A DNA stretch of 64,000 nt from Saccharothrix saharensis (GTDB taxonomy: Bacteria > Actinomycetota > Actinomycetes > Mycobacteriales > Pseudonocardiaceae): assembly GCF_006716745.1 (NCBI RefSeq), contig NZ_VFPP01000001.1, positions 3,596,001 to 3,660,000 on the forward strand, read 5' to 3'. Every line of letters starts with the position of its first letter. Within the stretch, counting starts at the first letter, position 1. Below, one piece after another: positions 47,075 to 54,918 of the stretch. The notes under the pieces were generated by a model that saw only the letters and a list, made by a program, of their open reading frames with translations, was not told the DNA's origin and did no database searches. Made by a program: the position numbers and the translations under genes.

Positions 47075-47236
47075 TTCAGTGAACTTCAGCTTTTAGCTGA
47101 AGCGTGAAACATACACGATTGCGGGGGAAAGTCACGACCCGATACCACCGATAGGACTCTTGTCACCTATGTACACCCGGACTTACCCTCATGTTACTGA
47201 GGTTCAGTCAACTTCAGTGAGTCTAGGTGAAGTTCA
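47075..47236. promoter_or_regulatory. Candidate operator region: TTCAGTGA-type boxes and palindromes
   Basis: The 199-bp gap between the divergent XRE gene (47062) and the small membrane protein (47262) holds several related boxes: CTTCAGTGA near 47074, the palindrome CTTCAGCT-TTT-AGCTGAAG (47084-47102), GGTTCAGTCA and ACTTCAGTGA near 47205-47220, and TGAAGT near 47229 in inverted orientation. They are close to both starts and are plausible sites for the XRE-type protein. The region is AT-richer than average. Confidence 0.6.
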
Positions 47237-47261
47237 CCCAGGAAGCCATCCGGGGGTCGTC

Positions 47262-47498
47262 ATGACCATGCTCACCGCGTTAGCTCAATCGTCCGGCACC
47301 ACCGAGTGGACGCCGCTCGTGGTAGTGCTCATGATCGGCGCCTTGACGCTGGTCATGGGCTTGGCCAAGCTCCTGCGCCGGGTGCTCGGCGTGCTCACCC
47401 GGGTCCTGCTGTCGACCGGCGCGGCGATGACCGGGATCGCCACCATGCTGGCCCTCTGCACCGTGCTGACCACCGTTCTGCTGGTCTACGCGCGCTGA
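47262..47498 (+). CDS. Small two-helix membrane protein
   Basis: A 78-residue protein with hydrophobic segments at about 17-36 (PLVVVLMIGALTLVMGLAKL) and 47-75, separated by a basic loop RRVLGVLTR. ATG 47262 is used; ATG 47268 is an alternative. It is transcribed away from the XRE-type regulator through the shared TTCAGT boxes, so the two likely form a regulatory unit. No homology was recognised. Confidence 0.6.
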   Translation: MTMLTALAQSSGTTEWTPLVVVLMIGALTLVMGLAKLLRRVLGVLTRVLLSTGAAMTGIATMLALCTVLTTVLLVYAR

Positions 47499-47565
47499 AC
47501 CGCCACGTGCGGCCCACCCCCTTCGACTACGGTATGCGGGCCCGCATCGAAGGGGGAGTCGCACG

Positions 47566-48390
47566 ATGGACCTGTCGCGCAGATCGTTCTCCGGGGGAAC
47601 CGCCCTCGCCGCACCGGCGACCGCGACCCCCGGGACGACCGCCGCGTCGGCCCGGAGGCCGGGTCCACAACGGCCGTCCACACCGCACCTGTTGGAAGCC
47701 GAGCAGCTCGTCGGCTACCTGTCGTTGCCGACGTGCCCGCCGGCGAACAACACCTACAAGGAGCCGGACCAGCCGAACGTGGTCCGGTGGGGCTCGCCCG
47801 GTGACGCGTCCGGGTGGGTCAACCAGAGCCAGTGCGCGTCGTTCCTGACCGCCGTGCTCAAGCGCACGTACCGGTGGGCGACGCCGCGGTTCTTCAGCAC
47901 GCACTTCGGGGTGGCGAGCCCGTTCGCGCGGGACTACCGGGCGGCGTTCGCGGAGCGGCGCATCCCGCACTTCGAGCGCGTCACCAGGGTGGTCGACCTC
48001 CGTCCGGGTGACCTGATCGCCATCGACTACCGCAACGACCAGGACACCAACACCGGTCACGTGGTGATGGTGCGTTCGGTCAAGGGCGTCTACCGCGCGC
48101 CGACGCGGGGGCTGAACTTCGCCGGTGAGACGCAGTACGCGGTGGAGGTCGTGGACTGCACGTCCGAGCCGCACGGCGTGTACGGGGTGGGCAACTACTT
48201 CCGGTTCCCGGACAACCGGATCTTCAACGCCACCGCGTCCACCGACGGCGCGGGTTACGGGCACATGATGTTCTACGCGTCCAACGAGACCGGCGACTTC
48301 AGCCGTTACCGGTGGAGCGTGAACACCTCCTCCGCCGGCACCTACGCCACGGCCGAACGCCCCGTCTCCGCCGCCCGCGTCACGCCCTGA
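47566..48390 (+). CDS. Tat-exported papain-like (NlpC/CHAP-fold) protein
   Basis: A 274-residue secreted protein. The N-terminus MDLSRRSFSGGTALA carries the twin-arginine motif SRRSF. The mature domain has a Cys in WVNQSQCASFLTAVL (about residue 90) and a His in TNTGHVVMVRSVKG (about 163), with DLIAIDYRND between. The Cys-His spacing and beta-strand context resemble NlpC/P60 and CHAP amidases that cut peptidoglycan peptides or amides. The third residue is uncertain. Its stop codon TGA is the first part of a 22-bp repeat unit. Confidence 0.7.
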   Translation: MDLSRRSFSGGTALAAPATATPGTTAASARRPGPQRPSTPHLLEAEQLVGYLSLPTCPPANNTYKEPDQPNVVRWGSPGDASGWVNQSQCASFLTAVLKRTYRWATPRFFSTHFGVASPFARDYRAAFAERRIPHFERVTRVVDLRPGDLIAIDYRNDQDTNTGHVVMVRSVKGVYRAPTRGLNFAGETQYAVEVVDCTSEPHGVYGVGNYFRFPDNRIFNATASTDGAGYGHMMFYASNETGDFSRYRWSVNTSSAGTYATAERPVSAARVTP

Positions 48391-48511
48391 GCGTTGAATT
48401 CGGGGGTCCTGAGCGTTCGACACTCGGGTCCTGAGCGTTCGACACTCGCGAGAGTCGAACGTTCGGGTGCCGAGTGTCGAACGCTCGGGACCGGTGAGTT
48501 CGGCGTTCGGG
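48388..48511. repeat. 22-bp repeat array between convergent genes
   Basis: Starting at the stop codon (CTGAGCGTTGAATTC), three inverted units (including CTGAGCGTTCGACACTC twice) are followed by forward units CGAGAGTCGAACGTTCGG, CGAGTGTCGAACGCTCGG and a diverged unit ending at 48511. The last bases form the stop of the convergent hexosaminidase gene. The array thus supplies both neighbouring stop codons. Confidence 0.85.
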
Positions 48512-50269
48512 TCAGAGGCGTTGCCAGAGGGCGGGGGTGGTGGGAGGTTCCCAGCCCGGTTGGGACGTGTGGGATTGGCGGCACTGGTAGGTGACGCCGT
48601 TGTAGGTGACCTGGTTGCCGACGGTGTAGGCGTGGTTCGGGGTCCAGGTGCCCGATGGGGTGGTGGTGGTGGTAGTAGTAGTGGGAGTGGTGGCGGTCCA
48701 GGGGATCTGGGGTGAGCGGTAGAAGTCGATGCCCAGGGCGGTCCAGCGGGGGGCTTGGGCGGCCAGGCGGAGGCGGAACGCGTCCCAGTCGTGCGTCGAC
48801 CACGGCGACCAGGCCAGTTCGGCGATCGCGGGCAGGCGCGGGAACGCCATGAAGTCCACGTGGGCCGGCGTCACGACCGTTTCCGTCCACAGTGGAGCTT
48901 CCACGCCGAGCACGGCGGACTCGGGCACACCGTCGACGTGCGTGCCGGGGTTCCAGTCGTAGGCGCCCTGGACCTCGATGAACCCGGCCCAGCTCAGCCC
49001 CAGCGGCGTGCCGGAGTGGTACTTCATGTCCAGGTACGCCTTGTTCGCCGGTGACATCAGGACCTTCTGCCCGCGCGCGGCGGCGTTCCGGACCACGGCG
49101 TTGGACGTGGTCGTCCCCCAGTACTGCGCGACCGCGCCGGTGTCGGTCGTGGTCTTGACGAACTCGTGCCAGCCCAGCGGCTTCTTGCCGTACTTGCCCA
49201 CCAGCGGCAGCACCCGGTCCATGAACGTCCGGTACTCCTGGTCGGTGGTCGCGTTCGCCTCGTCGCCGCCGATGTGGAAGTACGGGCCGGGCGTCAGCGC
49301 CGCGATCTCCCGGATCACGTCCTCCACGAACGTGTAGGTGACGTCCTTGGACACGCACAACGACGAGTAGCCGACCGCGATGTCCGTGCGCAACGCGGGT
49401 GCCACGCCGTTGCAGTTCAGCTCGGCGTAGGACGCCAGCGCCGCGTTGGTGTGGCCGGGCAGGTCCACCTCGGGCACGACGGTGATGTGCCGCGCCGCCG
49501 CATACGCCACGATCTCCTGGTACTGCGCCTTGGTGTAGTACCCGCCGGGCCCGCCGCCGACCTGCGTGCTGCCGCCGTGCGCGGTCAGCCGCGGCCAGCT
49601 GTCGATCACGATCCGCCAGCCCTGGTCGTCGGTGAGGTGCAGGTGGAGGTAGTTCACCTTGTAGAGCGCGAGCTGGTCGATGTACCGCTTGACGGTGGCG
49701 ACGGGGTGGAAGTGCCGCGCCACGTCCAGCATCGCGCCCCGGTGCGCGAACCGCGGGTGGTCGGTGATGGTCGCGCCCGGCACGGTCCACGGGCCCGGCC
49801 GGGCGGTGCGGCTCTCGACCTCGGCGGGCAGGAGCTGGCGCAGCGTCTGCACGCCCGCGAACAGCCCGGCCGGGGTGTTCGCGCGGAGTCGGACGGCCGC
49901 GGACGTGACCGTGAGCTGGTAGCCCTGGTCGCCGACGGACGCGGGCGCGCCGCCGATGAGCAGCGTGATGCCGTCGGCCGGGACGCCGGTGGTGTCGGCG
50001 ACGGGCAGGGCGTAACCGGTCGACGGGCGCAGCAGGGCGGCGAGCTGGTCACCGACGCCGTGCGCGGCCGGTGAGGTGTGGATCCTGGTGTCGGCGGTGA
50101 TCGTGTGCGTGACGCCGGCGGCGGGCTGCACGGAGACCGGCACCGGGACGAGGCTCTGCAGGGGTTCGGCGGCCGAAGCCGGGGTGGGTGCGGTGTTCCA
50201 GGCGGCGATCGCGCCGAACACCAGCACCAGGACGGCGAGCGCGCGTGCCGTCCTCGCTGGGAGTGTCAC
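48512..50269 (-). CDS. Secreted GH20 beta-N-acetylhexosaminidase with chitin-binding module
   Basis: A 585-residue exoenzyme. The signal peptide ends near ASAAEP (about residue 36). A GH20 N-terminal domain (about 40-160) is followed by the GH20 barrel with HLTDDQGWRI, PEVDLPGH and the catalytic pair in HIGGDEAN (Asp-Glu). A Thr linker (about 530-541) leads to a C-terminal CBM5/12 module (WTPNHAYTVGNQVTYNGVTY with three Trp/Tyr) that binds chitin. It releases GlcNAc from chito-oligomers. GTG at 50269 follows GAGGAGGGA. Extracellular chitin use is the likely role. Confidence 0.92.
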   Translation of the reverse strand: MTLPARTARALAVLVLVFGAIAAWNTAPTPASAAEPLQSLVPVPVSVQPAAGVTHTITADTRIHTSPAAHGVGDQLAALLRPSTGYALPVADTTGVPADGITLLIGGAPASVGDQGYQLTVTSAAVRLRANTPAGLFAGVQTLRQLLPAEVESRTARPGPWTVPGATITDHPRFAHRGAMLDVARHFHPVATVKRYIDQLALYKVNYLHLHLTDDQGWRIVIDSWPRLTAHGGSTQVGGGPGGYYTKAQYQEIVAYAAARHITVVPEVDLPGHTNAALASYAELNCNGVAPALRTDIAVGYSSLCVSKDVTYTFVEDVIREIAALTPGPYFHIGGDEANATTDQEYRTFMDRVLPLVGKYGKKPLGWHEFVKTTTDTGAVAQYWGTTTSNAVVRNAAARGQKVLMSPANKAYLDMKYHSGTPLGLSWAGFIEVQGAYDWNPGTHVDGVPESAVLGVEAPLWTETVVTPAHVDFMAFPRLPAIAELAWSPWSTHDWDAFRLRLAAQAPRWTALGIDFYRSPQIPWTATTPTTTTTTTTPSGTWTPNHAYTVGNQVTYNGVTYQCRQSHTSQPGWEPPTTPALWQRL

Positions 50270-50352
50270 CGTGGGTCCCTCCTCGGGCAAGGCGGCTGCC
50301 GTCCAGCGTGCGTACGCCCGGGAGGTGCTGTCAATGGGTCTAGACCATTTGG

Positions 50353-53115
50353 CTACGCGAGGGCGAGCTTGGCCAGCTCCACCCGGGACGAGACGCCGAG
50401 CTTCGGGTAGGCCTTGTAGAGGTGGTAGCCGACCGTGCGCGGGCTCAGGAACAGCTGTGCGCCGATGTCCCGGTTGCTCAGGCCGGCCGCGGCCAGCCGC
50501 ACGACCTGCAACTCCTGCGGGGTGAGGGCGCCCAGCGGGTCGGGGCCCGGCACGGCGCGGCTCTCGCCGGTGGCGCGCAGCTCGGTGCGGGCGCGGGCGG
50601 CCCACGGCGTCGTGCCGAGCCGTTCGAACTTCTCCAGCGCCGACCGCAGGTGCGTGCGGGCGTCGGCCTTGCGGCGCGCCCGGCGCAGCCACTCCCCGTA
50701 CAGCAGCTCGGTGCGGGCGCGTTCGAACGGACGGCCCTCGTGCGCGCGGTGCAGCTCGACGGCTTCCGCGAACGACCGCTCGTCGTCGGTGAGCAGGGCG
50801 CGGCAGCGGGCGGCGACGGCGCGCGCCCACGGCTGCCCGGTGCCCGTCGCCCACTCGTCGTACCAGGTGGCGGCGTTCTCGGCGATCCCGGGCCGGCCCA
50901 GCCGCGCGGCCGCCTCCACCAGGTCGGGCAGGCTGGTGATCGAGTAGAGGCGGTGCGCGCCGGCGGCGACGTCGGCCAGCCGGTCGAGCACAACCTCGTG
51001 GCGGCCCAGGCCGAGGTCGAGCAGTGCCAGCGCGCACGCGGCCCGCACGGACCCGGGCGCGCCGCCGGTCAGCGTCGCCACCAGCTCCTCGCACCGCGCC
51101 TCGTCGCCTTCGAGGGCGGCCAGTTCGGCGAGCACGCTGGACAGGAAGCCGACGCTGAACTCCTGACCGATGTCGCGGGCGATGCGCAGCCCCTCCTCGG
51201 CGGTGGCCCGCGCGTCGCGGTGCTGCCCGAGGTGCAGCCGGCCGCGGGCCAGGTAGGCCAGTGCGCGGGGCAGCACGCCGAGCGCGCCTTGGGCGCGGGA
51301 CTGGCGTTCCAGCTCGAACGCCCACGCGTGGGCGGCTTGGTCGTCGCCGAGGATCAGGTGCCACCAGGCGGTGACGGCGTTGCCCGGTCCGCCGACGTAC
51401 CGGGAGTCCAGCAGCCCGCGCAACGCGGCCATGCCGCCGGGGACGTCGTCGCCCTCCAGCCCCAGCGCGGCTGTCACGACGGCTCGGGTGTCCTCGGCAC
51501 CGGGCAGGTCGCCCGCGCGTGCCGCGATGTCCCTGAGGAGGTCGAAGTCACGGCCGGCCCACGCGTTGTTGGCGGCGTTGAACAGCAGCTCCCCCGCCAG
51601 TTCGCGGTCGGTGTGCCGGGCGCAGGAGACGGCACGGGCGAGCTGCGCCGCGGCCTGGCCGGACCGTCCCTGCTCACTGGCCAACCTGGCCTGGATGCGA
51701 GCAACCCGCGCGCCGTCCACCGGGTTGCCCACCAGGTCCCACGCCCGGTCGGCGAGCTCCACCGCCCGGTCGAACTGGCCCGCCGCACCGGCCGCGCCCG
51801 CCGCCGCGGCCAGCCGGTGGCCGCGTTCGACCGGGTCGGGGGTGAGCTCGGCGGCGCGGTGGAAGGCGGAGGCGACGGCGAGGTAGCCGCCCCGGTTGCG
51901 GGCGTCCTCGGCGGTGCGGGCGAGAGCTCGTGCGACGTCCTCGTCCGGTCCGGTGGTGGCGGCGGCGAGGTGCCACGCGCTGCGGTGGGGGTCGTCCACG
52001 ACTTCGGCCAGCGCCCGGTGCACGGCGAGGCGGTGCTTGAGCGGCGCGCCGCGGTAGGCGGCGGCGCGGATCAGCGGGTGGCGGAACGTCAGCCGGCCGT
52101 CGTCGGCGCGCAGGAGTTGGCGTTGTTCGGCGGCTTCCAGGTCGTTGACGGACGCGCCGAGCAGGTTCGCGGCTTGGAACACCACGCCCGGGTCGCCGGT
52201 GTCGTCGGCGGCGGCGACCAGGAGGAGGGTGCGGGTGAGTTCGGGGAGGGCGGCGATGCGGTCGGCGAACGTCTGCTGGATGCGGCTGTGGGTGGGCAGG
52301 GCGGCGACGCGGTAGGCGTGGGCGGCGGGCAGGTGGCCTTCGCGTTGGGCGGCGGGGAGTTCGAGCAGGGCCAACGGGTTGCCGCGGGCTTCTTCGGCGA
52401 TGCGGTCGCGGACGTGGCGCGGCAGGTCGGCGGCGTGCTCTTCGAGGAGGGCGGTGGCGTGCTCGGGGGCGAGTCCGGTGAGCCGCAGTTCGGGCAGGCC
52501 GGGTGCGGGGAACGGCGGGGCGTGCAGGTCGCGTGCGGCGAAGAGCATCGCGACGCCTTCGGCTTGGAGGCGGCGCGCGGCGAAGACCAGGGCGTGCGCG
52601 GAGCCCTGGTCCAGCCAGTGGGCGTCGTCGACCAGGCAGAGGACCGGGCGGTGCTCGGCCAGGTCGGCGAGGAGGGTGAGGACGGCGAGGCCGACCAGGT
52701 GGTGGTCGCCGCCGTCGGGTGCGGCGAGGCCGAGGGCGGCGCGCAGGGCGGCGGCCTGGTTGGGCGGCAGGCTGTCGACGCGGTCGACGACGGGGCCGAG
52801 GAGCAGGTTCAGCCCGGCGAACGGCACGACCGACTCGGACTCGACCGCCGTGCCGCGCAGGACCAGGAAAGCGGGCCGGTCCGACGATCGCTGCGCAGGG
52901 GTACCCGCCAGGGGGTCCCCTGTTTTCATTGTGCCCGAGGGGTCTGACAATTCCGGGGTCGAACGGGGCTGGGAGGCGGCGTGGGACAGCAGGGCGGACT
53001 TGCCGATGCCCGCTTCGCCGCGGACCACGAGCACGCCGCTGCGGCCGGCGCGGGCAGCGGACAGCAGGTCGCCCACCGCGGCCAGTTCCGCGGTCCTCCC
53101 GTGCAGCACGGTCAC
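50353..53115 (-). CDS. Large LuxR-family ATPase regulator (LAL/STAND type)
   Basis: A 920-residue regulator. An AAA/STAND-like ATPase at the N-terminus has Walker A GEAGIGKS (33-40) and Walker B VLCLVDDAHWLD. A long helical repeat region (about 400-840, TPR-like) follows, and a C-terminal LuxR helix-turn-helix (about 855-920, LTPQELQVVRLAAAGLS and FLSPRTVGYHLYKAYPKLGV) closes it. MalT-like LAL proteins activate transcription in response to a ligand. A stretch of about 34 residues, SQPRSTPELSDPSGTMKTGD..., lies between Walker A and the next conserved strand and looks inserted (see 52870-52971). It faces no obvious target; the oxidoreductase gene at 53120 ends just upstream. Confidence 0.87.
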   Translation of the reverse strand: MTVLHGRTAELAAVGDLLSAARAGRSGVLVVRGEAGIGKSALLSHAASQPRSTPELSDPSGTMKTGDPLAGTPAQRSSDRPAFLVLRGTAVESESVVPFAGLNLLLGPVVDRVDSLPPNQAAALRAALGLAAPDGGDHHLVGLAVLTLLADLAEHRPVLCLVDDAHWLDQGSAHALVFAARRLQAEGVAMLFAARDLHAPPFPAPGLPELRLTGLAPEHATALLEEHAADLPRHVRDRIAEEARGNPLALLELPAAQREGHLPAAHAYRVAALPTHSRIQQTFADRIAALPELTRTLLLVAAADDTGDPGVVFQAANLLGASVNDLEAAEQRQLLRADDGRLTFRHPLIRAAAYRGAPLKHRLAVHRALAEVVDDPHRSAWHLAAATTGPDEDVARALARTAEDARNRGGYLAVASAFHRAAELTPDPVERGHRLAAAAGAAGAAGQFDRAVELADRAWDLVGNPVDGARVARIQARLASEQGRSGQAAAQLARAVSCARHTDRELAGELLFNAANNAWAGRDFDLLRDIAARAGDLPGAEDTRAVVTAALGLEGDDVPGGMAALRGLLDSRYVGGPGNAVTAWWHLILGDDQAAHAWAFELERQSRAQGALGVLPRALAYLARGRLHLGQHRDARATAEEGLRIARDIGQEFSVGFLSSVLAELAALEGDEARCEELVATLTGGAPGSVRAACALALLDLGLGRHEVVLDRLADVAAGAHRLYSITSLPDLVEAAARLGRPGIAENAATWYDEWATGTGQPWARAVAARCRALLTDDERSFAEAVELHRAHEGRPFERARTELLYGEWLRRARRKADARTHLRSALEKFERLGTTPWAARARTELRATGESRAVPGPDPLGALTPQELQVVRLAAAGLSNRDIGAQLFLSPRTVGYHLYKAYPKLGVSSRVELAKLALA
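52870..52971. repeat. Inserted segment within the LuxR-ATPase gene
   Basis: About 100 bp encoding SQPRSTPELSDPSGTMKTGD plus 14 further residues differ from the surrounding gene. It is AT-richer in its middle (CCTGTTTTCATTGTGCCC), reads GGGGTCTGACAATTCC on the plus strand, and has no counterpart expected between Walker A and the ESE...PFAGL motif in this family. It keeps the frame. It may be a captured repetitive element; no flanking duplication was proven. Confidence 0.45.
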
Positions 53116-53119
53116 GACC

Positions 53120-54100
53120 CTAGCCGGCGTCCGGGAGCAGGACGACCTTGCCGACCGTGTGCCTGCTCTCCATCGCCTCGTGCGCCCGGCTGGCCTCGAC
53201 CAGCGGGAACGCCTGCACGAACGGGGTCAGGACACCGGTCGCGGCGGCGGTCAGGGCGCGGGCCTCCAGAGCGCGCAGGCCGCCCGACCGCTTGGCCACG
53301 TGCGGCCCCGCGGCGACCGTCGCGGTCAGGGCGCGGGCGAACAGGTCGTCCGTCGTGAGGCGGGTCGGTTCCCCCGACGACGACCCGAACAGCACCACCC
53401 GGCCACCCGGCGCGAGCAGCTCCACCGCCGCCCGGCCCGGTTCGCCGCCGACACCGTCCAGCACCGCCGTCACCTCCCGGCCGCCGAGACGGGCGACCAC
53501 CTCGTCCTGCCACCCCGCGCGCCGGTAGTCGACCGCGATCGACGCTCCCGCCCGCAACGCCACCCGCCGCTTCTCCTCGCACCCGACCAGACCCACGACC
53601 AGCGCGCCGGCCCGTGACGCACCCTGCGTGACCATCGTCCCGACACCGCCCGCGGCGGCCGTCACCAGGACCACGTCGTCCGGGCCCGGGGCCGCCGCGT
53701 CGACCACGCCCAGCGCCGTGGCGCCGGTGCAGATCATCGCCACGGCGGCCGGGAAGTCGAGGCCGTCCGGGATGACGTGCAGCGCGCCGACCTCCCGCAC
53801 CGCCAGCTCGGCGTACCCGCCGCCCGCCAAGCCGAGCTGCGTCACGACCCGCTCCCCCAGCCACGCCTCGTCCACGTCACGGCCGAGCGCGTCGACGACA
53901 CCGGCCACCTCGGACCCCGGCACGGCGGGCAGGTCCGGCAGCGGCACCCACTCGGCGCGGCCGCGTCGGATCAGCGCGTCCACCAGGTGCACGCCCGCCG
54001 CGCGCACCGCGATCCGCACCTGCCCCGGTCCGGGCGACGGGTCCTCGACCTGCTCGCACCCGAGGTCGTCGCCGAACGCGTGCAGCCGCACGGCCCGCAC
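53120..54100 (-). CDS. Quinone oxidoreductase-like (MDR) enzyme
   Basis: A 326-residue medium-chain dehydrogenase/reductase lacking the zinc ligands of alcohol dehydrogenases. GroES-like N-terminal part VRAAGVHLVDALIRRG and PAVPGSEVAGVVDALG precede the NADPH-binding fold AAAGGVGTMVTQGASRAGA. QOR-type enzymes reduce quinones or enones with NADPH. GTG at 54100 starts it. It lies 1 bp downstream of the FMN reductase gene and 5 bp upstream (in coordinates) of the LuxR-ATPase start, all on the minus strand, so a three-gene transcript is likely. Confidence 0.88.
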   Translation of the reverse strand: MRAVRLHAFGDDLGCEQVEDPSPGPGQVRIAVRAAGVHLVDALIRRGRAEWVPLPDLPAVPGSEVAGVVDALGRDVDEAWLGERVVTQLGLAGGGYAELAVREVGALHVIPDGLDFPAAVAMICTGATALGVVDAAAPGPDDVVLVTAAAGGVGTMVTQGASRAGALVVGLVGCEEKRRVALRAGASIAVDYRRAGWQDEVVARLGGREVTAVLDGVGGEPGRAAVELLAPGGRVVLFGSSSGEPTRLTTDDLFARALTATVAAGPHVAKRSGGLRALEARALTAAATGVLTPFVQAFPLVEASRAHEAMESRHTVGKVVLLPDAG

Positions 54101-54101
54101 G

Positions 54102-54671
54102 TCAGGCCCCGTAAGGCCGCTTGGCGCGGGCCTCCTTGAGCGCGGTGCCCCACCAGACGAGCTGGTCGAGCACGGTCGCGGCGGCCTTGTCCACCGCGTC
54201 CGCGTCCACCGGGTTCCCGGCCTCGTCGAACCGGGACCACGCGCCGTGGAAGCTGACCGCGTCCCGCACGGTGACGGCGTGCAGCTCGGCGAAGACCTGC
54301 CGCAACTGCTCGACCGCGCGCAACCCGCCGCCGACGCCGCCGTAGGACACGAACCCGACCGGCTTGGCCTGCCACTCGGTGAAGTGCCAGTCGATGGCGC
54401 TCTTCAGCGGGGCGGGGAAGCTGTGGTTGTACTCGGGGGTGACGACGACGAACGCGTCCGCGTCGCGCAGGCGCGGCGAGACCAGCGCGACCTCCGGGGC
54501 CGGGTCCTCGCCGAACGCGTGCAGCCGGTCCGGCAGGTCCAGGTCGTCGAGGTCGAGCACGTCCACGCTGAGGTCGTCGCGCTGCTTGGCCCGGTCGGCG
54601 AACCAGTTCGCCACGACCGGTGCGAACCGGCCCTTGCGGGTGCTGCCGACGATGATCGCGAGCTTGATCAC
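54102..54671 (-). CDS. NADPH-dependent FMN reductase family protein
   Basis: A 189-residue flavodoxin-like protein with the FMN phosphate loop IIVGSTRKGRFAPVVANWF, VVVTPEYNHSFPAPLKSAIDW and VSYGGVGGGLRAVEQLR (isoalloxazine contacts). These enzymes reduce FMN, quinones or azo compounds using NAD(P)H. It starts an operon with the quinone oxidoreductase. Upstream, a near-perfect 26-bp inverted repeat (54731-54756) is a good operator candidate. Confidence 0.9.
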   Translation of the reverse strand: MIKLAIIVGSTRKGRFAPVVANWFADRAKQRDDLSVDVLDLDDLDLPDRLHAFGEDPAPEVALVSPRLRDADAFVVVTPEYNHSFPAPLKSAIDWHFTEWQAKPVGFVSYGGVGGGLRAVEQLRQVFAELHAVTVRDAVSFHGAWSRFDEAGNPVDADAVDKAAATVLDQLVWWGTALKEARAKRPYGA

Positions 54672-54730
54672 GGTGGTTCCTCCCTCGGTTGTGTGGTGCC
54701 GACGCTAGGAGCGGGCGGGGGCGGGGGAAT

Positions 54731-54756
54731 CCGTCACGTGACTGGTCACCTGACGG
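54731..54756. promoter_or_regulatory. 26-bp inverted repeat, probable operator
   Basis: The arms CCGTCACGTGACT and GGTCACCTGACGG match at 11 of 13 positions. It lies 60 bp upstream of the FMN reductase start and 39 bp before the remnant frame at 54795. The size and symmetry fit a TetR-, MarR- or HxlR-type repressor. No regulator gene is adjacent, which suggests one was lost with the neighbouring remnant. Confidence 0.6.
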
Positions 54757-54794
54757 ATCCGACCGGTCGGTGAGCGGTCGTAGCGTCCCCCGTC

Positions 54795-54915
54795 ATGACG
54801 CAGGAAGCGCAGGTCAGGCCGCGGTGGGCGCCGGTGGTGGCGTTGGCGGCGGGTTCCGGACGGGCGTCGCGGTGTTGGCGGCGGGGTCGCTCGCGGCGGG
54901 CGGGCAGCGCCGGCG
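54795..54915 (+). pseudogene. Remnant of a membrane protein N-terminus (possibly MFS)
   Basis: An ATG follows a GCGTCCCCC spacer and gives MTQEAQVRPRWAPVVALAAG. After a frame change the next bases read RTGVAVLAAGSLAAG, as expected for the first membrane helix of an MFS-like transporter. The frame then runs into the 3' end of the SARP gene. It appears to be the stub left when a divergent transporter gene was deleted. The assignment to MFS is weak. Confidence 0.35.
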
Positions 54916-54918
54916 TGG

